A stretch of 64,000 nucleotides of DNA from the NCBI RefSeq assembly GCF_024494655.1, contig NZ_JANHDL010000004.1, positions 62,001 through 126,000 of the forward strand, read 5' to 3'. Under the pieces are notes generated by a model. The model was not told where the DNA came from, made no database searches, and saw nothing but the letters and a program-made list of their open reading frames with translations. A program made the translations under genes and the position numbers. Shown here one piece after another: positions 44,061-52,183 of the stretch (positions are counted from its first letter, which is position 1; every line of letters starts with the position of its first letter). Source of the DNA: Halorubrum laminariae (lineage in GTDB: Archaea > Halobacteriota > Halobacteria > Halobacteriales > Haloferacaceae).

Positions 44061-44561
44061 CTAAGCGTCGTCGGCGAACTGCCCGTCCTCGTCGGCGAGC
44101 TCGACAGTGGCCAGCGGCTCGCCACAGGCACACTGGACCGGCGCTTCCGGGGGCGCTCGCATGTGTGGGGGGTGGCCGTCGTCGGCTGGCTCCTCGGTGA
44201 CGAAGGTCGCCCGACCGCACTCGTACACCGCGATCGCGACGGGGTCGTCGTGGTAGTCGGCCTCGACTCGCTTCTGGGCCTGCTGCCGGTGTTTCTCGCG
44301 CAGGGACGGTCGCTCGTCGTCACAGTCCTCACAGAGGAGTCGGTACGGGACATCCGGCTGCTGGAGCGCGAGACAATCAGGGGCGATCAGGCTTCGTCGC
44401 GCAACGGTCTCGTTCTGGGCGTCGCAGTTGTCGCACTCGGGCGTTCGATGCCGCTCGACTGCGCTCGGCATCGCGGCGTGTGCCTGTTCGTTCCGGATCG
44501 CATCTGCGACCGGATCACCGATATCGCCGGGACTGAGGCCGTCTCCGTGTGGACTTCTCAT
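44061..44561 (-). CDS. Zinc-binding hypothetical protein
   Basis: 166 residues with three Cys pairs (CDNCDA, CEDCDD, CACGE), and a basic linker (LREKHRQQAQKRVEADYH). Likely two zinc sites or one cluster plus a loose Cys pair. No family recognised. Promoter TTTGTACGCCCC just upstream. Confidence 0.65.
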   Translation of the reverse strand: MRSPHGDGLSPGDIGDPVADAIRNEQAHAAMPSAVERHRTPECDNCDAQNETVARRSLIAPDCLALQQPDVPYRLLCEDCDDERPSLREKHRQQAQKRVEADYHDDPVAIAVYECGRATFVTEEPADDGHPPHMRAPPEAPVQCACGEPLATVELADEDGQFADDA

Positions 44562-44570
44562 TAGATATCT

Positions 44571-44605
44571 CCCTCTACTTCAGTCGGGGCGTACAAACTC
44601 TCCTC
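44571..44605 (-). promoter_or_regulatory. TATA box promoter
   Basis: AGAGTTTGTACGCCCC then AGTAGAGGG, ahead of ATG 44561; arms pair poorly here compared with other family members. Confidence 0.5.
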
Positions 44606-45518
44606 ACGGGGAGGCCGTCTCGGCGGTCGGAGACGCGGTCCCGTCGGTGGCGCTCGCGTGTGTGGGTGTCGAGGTGGACTGCGGGAACGAGAGGTGCTGG
44701 CGGCCAGTCTCGGTCAGCCACTGGTGGATCTCGCGTTTCTGCGTGTCGGAGAGGCGGGAGTAGACGACCTGCTTCTGGAATCGTGGGTCGAACACGGCCG
44801 CCTGGACCCAGCTGAGTCCGTCGTTGCCAGATCCGTCGATGGTCTCGTCGATGACCATCCCGTCACAGCCGGTCGGGTACTTGATCCAGTCGTTCGAGCC
44901 GTTGGCGTGGTCAACGATATGTTCGTGGGGGTTCACGCCGTCGCCGAGGATGAGCGCGTGCTTCGCGGTCGGGATATCGAACCAGTCGTTGGTGATCTGT
45001 TCGAACCGCTTGCTCTCGGCTTTCTGGTTGGCTCGACAGAAGCGGTCGGCCTCAAGATGGCGGACAACATCGGAGGTAATGCGGGCTCGGTCCTCGTAGT
45101 CGCTCAGGTCGAGGTCGTCGACGGAGTCGCGTGAGAGCTTGTTGAGACCGGCGAGGTACTCGCCGACCACCGGGTCGTCGCGGACAACGGATGGAATGTG
45201 AAATCCGTCTCCAGACTCCCCAGCGTCGTCGAGGTGGCGGCGGAAGGAAACGTGGTTGTAACTCACCTCAACGTAGGCTGGAGTGATCTCGTCGATGGCG
45301 GTCGCGATACAGGCGGGGCCGGCGACGACCACATGCTTGATCTTCTCGCCAGCGATGCGGAGCCGTCGGTCAACCGGCGCAGCCGCGGTACAGATGTGCT
45401 TTGCGAGCTGTTCAGGGTCGGAGATACAGCGGGGGTTCGCGAGGATGCCGGTGGGGATGACCGCGAGCGTGAACATCGGGTCCACGAGGGAGGTGACTCG
45501 TCGGGCTGGCTCGGCCAT
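44604..45518 (-). CDS. Paralogue family protein, possibly SLOG-type Rossmann
   Basis: 304 residues. Shares with the proteins at 50769-51686 and 61763-62740 a first strand ending in (I/T)GxxxNPRxIxD, a middle LDLSDYEDRA-like motif (DLSDRDDRN in the others), and a late HALILGDGVNPHE segment followed by NDWIKY (HxVxxxDGTD and NxWVKF in the others). The order strand-glycine turn, GxxxI, acidic DG loop recalls SLOG/DUF2493-type nucleotide-binding Rossmann folds, but I cannot confirm it. Function unknown. A 25-codon frame overlaps its start. Confidence 0.55.
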   Translation of the reverse strand: MAEPARRVTSLVDPMFTLAVIPTGILANPRCISDPEQLAKHICTAAAPVDRRLRIAGEKIKHVVVAGPACIATAIDEITPAYVEVSYNHVSFRRHLDDAGESGDGFHIPSVVRDDPVVGEYLAGLNKLSRDSVDDLDLSDYEDRARITSDVVRHLEADRFCRANQKAESKRFEQITNDWFDIPTAKHALILGDGVNPHEHIVDHANGSNDWIKYPTGCDGMVIDETIDGSGNDGLSWVQAAVFDPRFQKQVVYSRLSDTQKREIHQWLTETGRQHLSFPQSTSTPTHASATDGTASPTAETASP

Positions 45519-45596
45519 TCAGTTTCGAAGTGTGAACTGGGGTTCAAGGCTGGCTGGGGCGGCTCGGCCGGTGGACTGGGTGGGTTTCGGATACAT
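45519..45596 (-). CDS. Possible leader peptide
   Basis: A 25-codon frame (MYPKPTQSTG...) starts after the dyad promoter at 45613-45647 and ends in TGA with the ATG of the following gene right after it. It could be a leader for translational coupling. It is short and not acidic, so low confidence. Confidence 0.3.
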   Translation of the reverse strand: MYPKPTQSTGRAAPASLEPQFTLRN

Positions 45597-45612
45597 CTTT
45601 GAGAATATCCCT

Positions 45613-45647
45613 CGCTCCAAACGGGGGTTAAAAACCCCCTCTGGAGC
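45613..45647 (-). promoter_or_regulatory. TATA box inside GGGGG/CCCCC dyad
   Basis: GGGGG-TTTTTAA-CCCCC is a perfect dyad around the box, itself flanked by CTCCA and TGGAG arms. One of the clearest family members. Confidence 0.65.
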
Positions 45648-45692
45648 TTCACGCGGGAGTGGTGTGGGTGTGCCGGCGTAGCCTCGTGGGCG

Positions 45693-45995
45693 TTACTCGT
45701 CTGGATCGAGTTCGAACGCGAGGTCGCCGTCCATATGGTCGAAATCCGCGCCGTTGCCTGAGTGGTGGATGCGGATCTTGGGGACTGTTGTCCGCTTGAT
45801 GTACTTGGCGTCGATCGCGACGATGTTCTCGGTCTGGATGACGAGACGGTTGGTCTCGACCGTGTCGCTGTCGGTGATCCGACTCGCGTACGCCCAGTCT
45901 TTCTCGAAGTGCCGGACCACGTGTTGGACGTCGAGTGTTTCGCCGCTGGTCGTGTGAATGGTGACGCCGTTAGCCTCGTCGGGGTCGTTGCTCAT
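45693..45995 (-). CDS. Hypothetical protein, 100 residues
   Basis: Acidic beta-rich protein (VTIHTTSGETLDVQHVVRHFEKD, LVIQTENIVAIDAKYIKRT) with a distant look of the protein at 2287-2700. No family recognised. Starts within the stop of the 45992-46402 gene (4-bp overlap). Confidence 0.65.
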   Translation of the reverse strand: MSNDPDEANGVTIHTTSGETLDVQHVVRHFEKDWAYASRITDSDTVETNRLVIQTENIVAIDAKYIKRTTVPKIRIHHSGNGADFDHMDGDLAFELDPDE

Positions 45996-46402
45996 GCGAA
46001 GTCACCTAGCGACCGGTTCTGCTTCTCGCGGACTCGGTGCTCGAACGCTTCCGGCGTGTCGATGTCTTCGTCCTCGTCGTAGAAGGTTAACAGCCAGACG
46101 GTCTGTTCTCGTAGCTCGGTTCGCTTGGGGCCGGTGTCGACGCGGTGGACATCTGTCCCGTCAAGTTTGAACGCGAAGGTGTCCTTCGGGCCGGGGGTCC
46201 GCTTCGAGGAGCGGGTCAGTTTGGCCCCGTCTTGGTGAACCCACGTGGTGTGGAACGGACCATGATCGTCGATATCCCAGCCGCCGGGGACTGGGTACCG
46301 GAGGTTGGCTCTCGACCACGTTTCAACACCGTTCCACTCGGGATGGTCGGGTGGATCTGGCATCTCAGGCGGGCTGTCGCGGTCGGTATCTCGGTCAGAC
46401 AT
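45992..46402 (-). CDS. Hypothetical protein, 136 residues
   Basis: Acidic, with a WDIDDHGPFHTTWVHQDGA stretch rich in aromatic residues. No family recognised. Its stop overlaps the next start; its start lies 1 bp after the upstream stop, so three genes (45693-46724) are tightly coupled. Confidence 0.6.
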   Translation of the reverse strand: MSDRDTDRDSPPEMPDPPDHPEWNGVETWSRANLRYPVPGGWDIDDHGPFHTTWVHQDGAKLTRSSKRTPGPKDTFAFKLDGTDVHRVDTGPKRTELREQTVWLLTFYDEDEDIDTPEAFEHRVREKQNRSLGDFA

Positions 46403-46403
46403 G

Positions 46404-46724
46404 TTACCCGAACAGCTCCAGTCGGTGGTCCAAGTCGTCGAGGACGGTTTCCAATTCCTCGGTGAGCTCTTCGTCGGTGAACAGCAACTCCAACTGCCAA
46501 AGCATCACCCGCGCGTCGACGAGCTCTTGGAGAAGGCTTTCCCGTTCCTGTTGTCCGTTCAGGCTTCGGTTGATCGCTGCTGAGAGTTCCGAGAACTCTT
46601 CGGCGGCCTTGTTAAGTTGCGAATCTCTGCTCCAAGCGAGGTCGGCTCGCTTCCGCAGATCAGACTCGGAAAGCGCGGCATCCCACCGTTCAGGTTCAGG
46701 TTCGTCTTCTAGTGCTTCTGTCAT
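46404..46724 (-). CDS. Helical hypothetical protein
   Basis: 106 residues, entirely helical, with a heptad-like C-terminal stretch (LLFTDEELTEELETVLDDLDHRLELF) consistent with a coiled coil. No family recognised. First gene of the coupled trio. Confidence 0.6.
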   Translation of the reverse strand: MTEALEDEPEPERWDAALSESDLRKRADLAWSRDSQLNKAAEEFSELSAAINRSLNGQQERESLLQELVDARVMLWQLELLFTDEELTEELETVLDDLDHRLELFG

Positions 46725-46790
46725 ACGGGCTAGCTACTCACCGTCATTATCGTAGCAGTCGGAGCGCGCCGATATAACGCTACTGGGGGC

Positions 46791-47297
46791 CTATTCCGTA
46801 GCGAACGGCGTTTCGGTCTCGTACTTGCGGCCACGGTACGGGATCTGGGTGGCGACGAGTCCGGCGGTCTGCTCAGTGAGGATTTGCTCCAGGCGATCGT
46901 TGATCTGCCAGAAGCCGGGGTCGATATCGAAGCGGTCAACGCTCACGTTGGCGAGACGGATGTCGACCGGGTGGAACCGCCCTGCTGTACCGGCCTTGAA
47001 GACGATCGAGATGTCGACACCGTGCCGAGGGGTCGGTTCCGTGGTGTCGCCTTCGATGGTGATCGGGCGGTGGATGAAATGCCGGATGATGTTCGCGAGG
47101 TCGGAACAGCCGGGCCAAACGGCGGTGACGTCTTGGATGGTGCGGTACGTCCTCGTTGCGTGGAGTTCGTAGGTTGCTGGTTCGGGACTGTCCTGTCCGG
47201 TGACGGTGAGGACCGTCGTGAAGTCGTATTGCTCAAGGGGGTCAGCCGGCCCCAGGGGCGCTGTACTTCCGTTTTCTGGATTCGTCGTGATGCTCAT
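46791..47297 (-). CDS. Hypothetical protein, 168 residues
   Basis: Mixed alpha/beta acidic protein. No recognised domain. Between it and the 47529 gene is 230 bp with a TATTTATC-like box near 47410 (minus strand) and a dyad promoter near 47460. Confidence 0.6.
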   Translation of the reverse strand: MSITTNPENGSTAPLGPADPLEQYDFTTVLTVTGQDSPEPATYELHATRTYRTIQDVTAVWPGCSDLANIIRHFIHRPITIEGDTTEPTPRHGVDISIVFKAGTAGRFHPVDIRLANVSVDRFDIDPGFWQINDRLEQILTEQTAGLVATQIPYRGRKYETETPFATE

Positions 47298-47528
47298 GGG
47301 TGTGGGTGGTGTGTTGGTGTGTCCGTTGATTCATTGAGTGTGGATTAGGATCGTCGATACCGTCGGTTGATGGGCATACTATGCGAGTCACTAACAGACA
47401 AGATAAATGTTCTTGTCGTCGGGGGTGGGTGAGTGGTCATCTCTCTCCTCCATTTCAGTCGGGATGTACAAACTCTCGGGCTCTACTGCGGTATCTCGCT
47501 TCGGACGGTCGTTCGTGTTGAGGGTGAG

Positions 47529-47801
47529 TCAAGCCCTTCGCAACAGCCTAACGACGGCGAGCGTCAAGCAGAGTCCGGTGGCGAGCCCAAAGAGAATCAC
47601 GCCGAGCATACCGATACTGCCGATCGAAGGGGTGCTGGGATTGGTGATGACGCCATACGCTACGCTGGTGAAGCCCAGCGAGAGCCACGCCATCACGATT
47701 CCGACAGCAGGGAGTTCGCGCTGGTTTCGGTGTCGACGTCGAGCTTCTGGATTCTCGTTCTCGTGTTCTGTATTACTGATCTGGGTTGGTCTTGAGCGCA
47801 T
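47529..47801 (-). CDS. Small membrane protein
   Basis: 90 residues with two membrane helices (about 28-50 and 55-80) and a basic start. Stop to start with the next gene is 1 bp apart, so it is coupled to the secreted protein at 47802-48371. Confidence 0.65.
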   Translation of the reverse strand: MRSRPTQISNTEHENENPEARRRHRNQRELPAVGIVMAWLSLGFTSVAYGVITNPSTPSIGSIGMLGVILFGLATGLCLTLAVVRLLRRA

Positions 47802-48371
47802 CTAACACTCGACCTCACCAGCGGCGGAGGTGAGCGGGGGCGTGGTCTCGGTGTAGGTCGACTGGTCGATCATGCCGGAGAACATCGGGAGCTGGAAATT
47901 GTAGTTGTACAAAAGGTCGAACGCGGCAAACGGGTTGACCCCGTCTTCGAGAAGGCCGCTGCGGCTCAGACGGACGCCAGCCGCGAGAGAGATGATTTCG
48001 TCATCGTTGATCTGGCCGGCGAGTTCAACGCCGAACTCGTTGCCGTTGGTCGGGTCGGTGAGGATGGAGGCATGAACGAGGCCGTCGATCGTCGCCGATC
48101 CGTTTCCGATATCGAGAGCGTGACCGCTACCGGCGAAACAGCCCGTCAGGGGCTCGGTAGTCGCTTCAGCGGACAGTTCGGAGTGGTTGTCGAGAGTGTC
48201 GTTGGTGGTCGCGAGCATCTCTTCTTCGGTGTCGTTGAGTTCGTCACTGTAGTTGGCGGCGGACGCAGGGGCGGCGGTCATCGCGAGGCCGATCGTCGCG
48301 AGCAGCGCGATTGTGACTATGATTGGAACGTAGCGACTCACACGGACGAGGCTTATCTTGCTCTGGATCAT
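47802..48371 (-). CDS. Secreted protein
   Basis: 189 residues. A Sec-type signal (VPIIVTIALLATIGLAMTAAPASAA) ends near residue 39. The mature part is acidic with one Cys (CFAGSG) and a hydrophobic FAAFDLLYNYNFQLPMFSG near the end. Coupled to the small membrane protein downstream. Function unknown. Confidence 0.7.
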   Translation of the reverse strand: MIQSKISLVRVSRYVPIIVTIALLATIGLAMTAAPASAANYSDELNDTEEEMLATTNDTLDNHSELSAEATTEPLTGCFAGSGHALDIGNGSATIDGLVHASILTDPTNGNEFGVELAGQINDDEIISLAAGVRLSRSGLLEDGVNPFAAFDLLYNYNFQLPMFSGMIDQSTYTETTPPLTSAAGEVEC

Positions 48372-48379
48372 GGTTCACC

Positions 48380-48412
48380 TTCTACCTCCAACGAGGTACA
48401 TAAATACCTCCC
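48380..48412 (-). promoter_or_regulatory. TATA box with triple covarying arms
   Basis: GAGGTA-TTTATG-TACCTC-GTTG-GAGGTA: the middle TACCTC can pair with either flanking GAGGTA. Best example of the shared architecture; ATG at 48371 is 9 bp on. Confidence 0.75.
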
Positions 48413-48449
48413 GGCCACCCCTAAACAGAGGTGTGCGACGCTAAGACGG

Positions 48450-49193
48450 TTATTCGCAGTTGGGGTAGAGCAGCATAACCGTCTCGCCTTTGAGTTCCTC
48501 GGCCCATGGGCAGAGAGGCTTGCCGTCGTAGTATTTGGTTCCGGTGAGAGTGATCCATTTGACTCCCTCACACGGGGTCTGGTGGACGTCGGGATCGAGC
48601 GGGAGGTCGGTGTCGCTCTTCGAGCTGGTGACATGGTCGAAGTAGTCGAACTCGTCGAACGTGAAGGCGAGTTCCGCTTCGATGGCGGCCCAGATGTCGT
48701 CGAGGCTGTCCCACGTCTCGGTCATCGTCCGGTCGAGGAGATGGCCAGACGGGTCGTAGTTCCACTTGCGGACCTCCTCGATGAGGTCGTTGCGGCCGTA
48801 GAACCACACGGAGTCCAGCCAGTAGGAGAACTCCTCGAAGTTGTGGAACGCAACGAGCGGGCGTACTTTCACCCAGTCGGGGAGAGTGTGGTAATCCCGC
48901 TCGGGAATGGTCTCGAGGTCGTACTTGGTCACCGGGTGGGAGTCGCCCGGTGGGAGGGTGTCGTCGTTCTGCGGGAACCAGTCGGGGAAGCCCCGGTTGA
49001 TCTGGGGTCGTTTGAGCGGGAGGAACTGGCCGTCGAGTTGGAGTTTCCGACAGCTCATCCCGGCTTGCTTCCGGATGGAAAATCCGGAACTGTCGGGTAA
49101 CAGGATGCCGAACTCGTCGGGGAGGCACCCGATCTCGAGGGTGCGATTTGCTGGGGTGGGTGCGTCGGCGTCGGCGCGGTGGGTAGCGTCCAT
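48450..49193 (-). CDS. Hypothetical protein, 247 residues
   Basis: ATG 49193 chosen (a GTG at 49205 gives a 4-bp overlap with the upstream stop and is equally plausible). Acidic aromatic-rich protein with FHNFEEFSYWLDSVWFYG and a C-terminal KPLCPWAEELKGETVMLLYPN. No family recognised. Confidence 0.6.
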   Translation of the reverse strand: MDATHRADADAPTPANRTLEIGCLPDEFGILLPDSSGFSIRKQAGMSCRKLQLDGQFLPLKRPQINRGFPDWFPQNDDTLPPGDSHPVTKYDLETIPERDYHTLPDWVKVRPLVAFHNFEEFSYWLDSVWFYGRNDLIEEVRKWNYDPSGHLLDRTMTETWDSLDDIWAAIEAELAFTFDEFDYFDHVTSSKSDTDLPLDPDVHQTPCEGVKWITLTGTKYYDGKPLCPWAEELKGETVMLLYPNCE

Positions 49194-49201
49194 GGGTGAG
49201 T

Positions 49202-49498
49202 TCACTGGTGGTGGGACAGCATCGGTGTCGGGCGGATGGGTACGTACCTGAGGTAGAACATCGCGGAGATAATCAATGCTCCGCCGCCCACCGCCGTTGT
49301 CGCGAGCAGCGCGACGGCGACGCTGACGAAGGCCACTGTTGCGAAGAACAGGAACACCTTCCCGAGCCAGACGACGGCGTCGGCGGCTGCTCGAACGGCG
49401 ATCCGGCAGATGGGTCGGAGTTGGGTGTCGGTGAACGCACTCTGTGTCGACATCGGTGGGAGAGTGTCGGTGTCGCCAGCCTTCGGCGGGGTGCTCAT
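49202..49498 (-). CDS. Membrane protein
   Basis: 98 residues from MSTPPKAGD. Hydrophobic helices around residues 30-55 and 58-82. Start overlaps the stop of the upstream 50-residue gene by 4 bp. Confidence 0.6.
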   Translation of the reverse strand: MSTPPKAGDTDTLPPMSTQSAFTDTQLRPICRIAVRAAADAVVWLGKVFLFFATVAFVSVAVALLATTAVGGGALIISAMFYLRYVPIRPTPMLSHHQ

Positions 49499-49647
49499 CG
49501 CCACGACCTCACGTGCGGCGTGGAAGGAGATGCGTCGGCCTCGAGCCACCCGAGAACTCCCAGAATGGTCAGTAGGATGGCGGCGGCGATGGCGGGCGGT
49601 GCTGTCGTCGCGACGATTGTCAGGAAATCTGGTGGGGTGATGGGCAT
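49495..49647 (-). CDS. Very small membrane protein
   Basis: 50 residues from ATG 49645-49647: MPITPPDFL, then a hydrophobic helix (TTAPPAIAAAILLTILGVLG), a short tail. TGA overlaps the ATG of the next gene by 4 bp, and a dyad promoter lies just upstream, which together support it as a real gene. Confidence 0.65.
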   Translation of the reverse strand: MPITPPDFLTIVATTAPPAIAAAILLTILGVLGWLEADASPSTPHVRSWR

Positions 49648-49656
49648 TATCTAATT

Positions 49657-49690
49657 CCTCTACCCCAAACGGGGTTTAGAAACTCTCTAC
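49657..49690 (-). promoter_or_regulatory. TATA-like box plus dyad promoter
   Basis: GAGAGTTTCTAAACCCC-GTTT-GGGGTAGAGG precedes ATG 49647. Confidence 0.65.
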
Positions 49691-49768
49691 GATACGCTCA
49701 CTGGGATGTCACTGGCTGAGGGGTGCTGCTGTCCGATCAGACCCGCCTGCTCTTCGATAGCGGCCAGA

Positions 49769-50150
49769 AGTAGCCAGTAGGGGGCACCCGAGCTTGGACC
49801 GTTTGGGCAGTAGGGGGCACCGGGCAGCGAGGGGCACCGGGCAGTAGGGGGCACCCGAGCTTGGACCGTTTGGGCAGTAGGGGGCACCGGGCAACGAGGG
49901 GCACCGGGCAACGAGGGGCACCGGGCAACGAGGGGCACCGGGCAACGAGGGGCACCGGGCAACGAGGGGCACCGGCATCGCCCACACTACGCACTGCCTT
50001 CCTGGCTCGCTCTGCGAGTCTGTCTGGCTACGGGCTGTTGAGGGCACCGGGCAGGAGAGGGCACCGGAGCCTCTCGTATCTCGGTTGTTGCGGGCACCAA
50101 AACTCAAGCGACACTGGTTGTTGAGGGCACCCGGTTGTTGCGGGCACCCG
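49769..50150. repeat. 17-bp tandem repeat array 2
   Basis: Same units as array 1 (GGGCACCGGGCAACGAG, five copies in a row) with the longer GGGCACCCGAGCTTGG unit twice, then a non-repetitive stretch and degenerate GGGCACC units spaced 18-25 bp (50040-50150). No halophilic coding sequence. The common core of all units is GGGCACC. Confidence 0.8.
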
Positions 50151-50272
50151 AGCCCCAGCTGGCAGTCGCATCGCGCCCCTCGCTGTCGGTGTTGATCTGC
50201 GGCTCCGTATGGCCGTGTGGCCCGAACGCGCAGTCGTGGCAGCAGCGACTCGCTGTTGGGCTGGGCTTGGCA

Positions 50273-50434
50273 CTACCCGATCGACGGCCCCGGTGCGTGA
50301 AGGCCGCCGCCTTGGAGCAGTGTCGAGTCCGGGTCTTCCGGATCGTAGCAGACGAAGATATCCGTCTCCGTCGTACAGAGCTCTGTCGTCGGATCGGGAT
50401 CGTGGATCCCAATGACTGGTGGCTGTTCTCCCAT
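50273..50434 (-). CDS. Small hypothetical protein
   Basis: 53 residues from ATG 50432-50434 (MGEQPPVIGIHDPDPTT...), acidic, with two Cys (LCTT, VCYDP). A 10-codon frame MNIPPLTRGA sits between the promoter at 50474-50508 and this start and ends 1 bp before its ATG. Function unknown. Confidence 0.5.
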   Translation of the reverse strand: MGEQPPVIGIHDPDPTTELCTTETDIFVCYDPEDPDSTLLQGGGLHAPGPSIG

Positions 50435-50473
50435 GCTAGGCTCCTCTCGTGAGTGGTGGAATGTTCATTCTGA

Positions 50474-50508
50474 CCTCCTCGCCGCCCCTCGGAGGGTACA
50501 AACTCTTT
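50474..50508 (-). promoter_or_regulatory. TATA box plus dyad promoter
   Basis: AGAGTTTGTACCCTCCGAGGGG: CCCTC pairs GAGGG. Followed by a GGAGG stretch and ATG. Confidence 0.65.
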
Positions 50509-50599
50509 GGCGCGCTGAGGGGGGCTGTCGGGCTGGGCTGTACCGGTAGCGGGGCTGTGTCCGCTACAGAGTGCCCGTTCGGGTGGGCGATCGTCGCCG

Positions 50600-50675
50600 A
50601 GAAGAACACTGGAAAAACGGTGTGGGAGAACATGTGGGGCGATAGCATGAAAAACACTGGAAAAACGGTGTGTGG
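50600..50675 (-). terminator. Two tandem terminator-like hairpins
   Basis: The minus strand has two copies of ACACCGTTTTTCCAGTGTT, each a short stem (ACAC/GTGT) with a T-rich loop, the second followed by TTTTT. They lie 3' of the 50769-51686 gene. Three more copies occur at 60800-60905, also 3' of a gene. Confidence 0.55.
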
Positions 50676-50768
50676 TGGGTGTCGTTGGTGGGTCGTATCG
50701 ACCCGATGAATAGCGGAGGGGTGATCCCCTCCAGGGATGGGTTGGAGAGACAGCGCCGAGAGGAGCGT

Positions 50769-51686
50769 TTAGTCAGCCTGCGCTGGGGAGACCTCGCTGG
50801 CCTCCGCCGCCACAGCCGCGTCCGGCTCCGGCTCCGTCTCCGGGGCCGCCTGCGGGTCCAGCCCGAGGTACTCCAGGTCGTCGGCCGACAGCCGGGCACG
50901 CAGGTCCGCCACCTGCCCGTCCGTCAGGTCCTCGACCTCGACATCGCTGCGCGAGGACTCGACGAGGTAGCGCGCCCAGTCGAGGATCTGGTCGTCGTCC
51001 TTGTTGGCCGAGATGTCGATGTAGTCGCCGCTGAGCTCCGTTGCGAATTTGACCCACGGATTCGTGCCGCGAGCCGTCGTGATCGCCTCCATGCCACGGT
51101 CGGTGCCGTCATGGAGGAAGACGGCGTGCGTCGCCGTCGTGACCGTGTCGAAGTAGTCGTTGTAGACGCGCTCGTCCGTCTTTCCGCGGGCCTTGGCCTT
51201 CGCGCGGTTGATCCGCGACTGCTCGAGGAGCCTGTAGTCGATGTCGTTGCGATCATCGCGATCGCTCAGGTCGAACGCACTCGCGTCGACGCCGTGCTCC
51301 GCAGCCATCAGCTGGCCGACCGGGACATCATCGTCCATCATCACGCCCTCGACCGAGTAGTTGTCGCCGTCCTCCGCAGGGTCGTCGAGGAACATCCGCC
51401 AGTCCATCGAGTAATACTCCACATCGGGGAAGACGTCGTCGTCGAATCGCTCTTCGAGGAGCTGCGAGAGCGCGTAATTCTCGCGAACCACGACGTTGTC
51501 GACACGCTGGTCGGCCATCGCCGCGATCTTCTTGATGCCTTCCTCAGCGCGGTCCGCGAGCGCCTCCATGTCGCGAATGTACCGATCGTTGCCGGTGAGC
51601 CCGAGTGCCGCCACGAAGACATTGAGGTCGTCGTTGGTGTTCGTACTGGCCATGCTACCGCCGTTCTGGGATGCTTCTGTCGACAT
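50769..51686 (-). CDS. Paralogue family protein, possibly SLOG-type Rossmann
   Basis: 305 residues. Family landmarks: FVAALGLTGNDRYIRDMEALADRA at about residue 26 (first strand and helix), YYSMDWRMFLDDPAED, FDLSDRDDRNDI, RINRAKAKARGKTDERVYNDYFD, then HAVFLHDGTDRG and NPWVKF. The C-terminus (ARLSADDLEYLGL) is also shared with the 61763-62740 paralogue. Function unknown; see the 44604-45518 entry for the fold argument. Three promoter dyads in tandem lie upstream (51786-52080). Confidence 0.6.
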   Translation of the reverse strand: MSTEASQNGGSMASTNTNDDLNVFVAALGLTGNDRYIRDMEALADRAEEGIKKIAAMADQRVDNVVVRENYALSQLLEERFDDDVFPDVEYYSMDWRMFLDDPAEDGDNYSVEGVMMDDDVPVGQLMAAEHGVDASAFDLSDRDDRNDIDYRLLEQSRINRAKAKARGKTDERVYNDYFDTVTTATHAVFLHDGTDRGMEAITTARGTNPWVKFATELSGDYIDISANKDDDQILDWARYLVESSRSDVEVEDLTDGQVADLRARLSADDLEYLGLDPQAAPETEPEPDAAVAAEASEVSPAQAD

Positions 51687-51785
51687 TGTGTATCACTTGG
51701 ATTGATTGACCGCAACCGCAACCGCATCTGCCGTTTGGGGATTCGCACCGAGACAGTCTGTCTGGACTGCCTCGATTTCTCCTCC

Positions 51786-51818
51786 CCCTACCCCCAATTG
51801 GGTATATAAATTCCCCAA
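51786..51818 (-). promoter_or_regulatory. TATA box plus dyad, proximal of three
   Basis: TTGGGGAATTTATATACCCAA is a dyad containing TTTATA; ACCC-AATT-GGGGGT overlaps it. About 100 bp upstream of ATG 51686, so the transcript has a leader, unlike most here. Confidence 0.65.
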
Positions 51819-51921
51819 CCCACGCATCTGGACAGACAGTGCGCGGCGGCGCTCGCTGTCATCCTCGCCGCAGAGGACAACATGAACACCGTTGATCGAA
51901 GAGAATTCGAGTTCCCCTTCG

Positions 51922-51950
51922 CCCACCCCCGAGGAATACAAACCTCGCTG
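51922..51950 (-). promoter_or_regulatory. TATA box inside CGAGG/CCTCG dyad, middle of three
   Basis: CGAGG-TTTGTATT-CCTCG is perfect. The sequence between this and the proximal promoter has only a 31-codon non-acidic frame (51894 leftwards). Confidence 0.6.
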
Positions 51951-52050
51951 GGACGGACTGCTGGACAGGGGCCAGGCGGGACACTCTCGCGCAACTCGCC
52001 GCGAGTCGAGACTGGAATCTCCCCCGAATGCCTGACTACGAACCATCTCC

Positions 52051-52080
52051 TTCACCTCAACCGAGGAGTAAAAACTCCCC
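52051..52080 (-). promoter_or_regulatory. TATA box with triple arms, distal of three
   Basis: GGAGT-TTTT-ACTCC-TCGGTTG-AGGTGAAGGAG then ATG at 52046-52048, opening a 118-codon non-acidic frame that runs through both other promoters and is probably not a protein. Confidence 0.65.
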
Positions 52081-52127
52081 AGCGGGGCGTCGAGCTGGCC
52101 GTCCAGCCCGTCGGAGACCCGCAGTCG

Positions 52128-52176
52128 CGTCTTGTCAATCGCTTCGACCGTCTGCGTTGGAATGATTGACAAGATG
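52128..52176. repeat. 48-bp inverted-repeat element, copy 2
   Basis: CTTGTCAATC and GATTGACAAG, perfect 10-bp arms, enclosing about 29 nt including GTTGGAAT. Same outer 13-20 bp as the copy at 843-890. Lies 7 bp 3' of the 52184-52414 gene. Confidence 0.65.
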
Positions 52177-52183
52177 GGTTCCC

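Noticed and set aside
38395..50150. CRISPR arrays
   Set aside because: The GGGCACC repeats are head-to-tail without unique spacers of constant length, and no Cas gene is present.
51693..52172. A 159-codon leftward frame through the triple promoter region
   Set aside because: It passes through three promoters and half of the inverted-repeat element and is not acidic. The similar 107-codon frame at 62750-63073 was rejected for the same reason.
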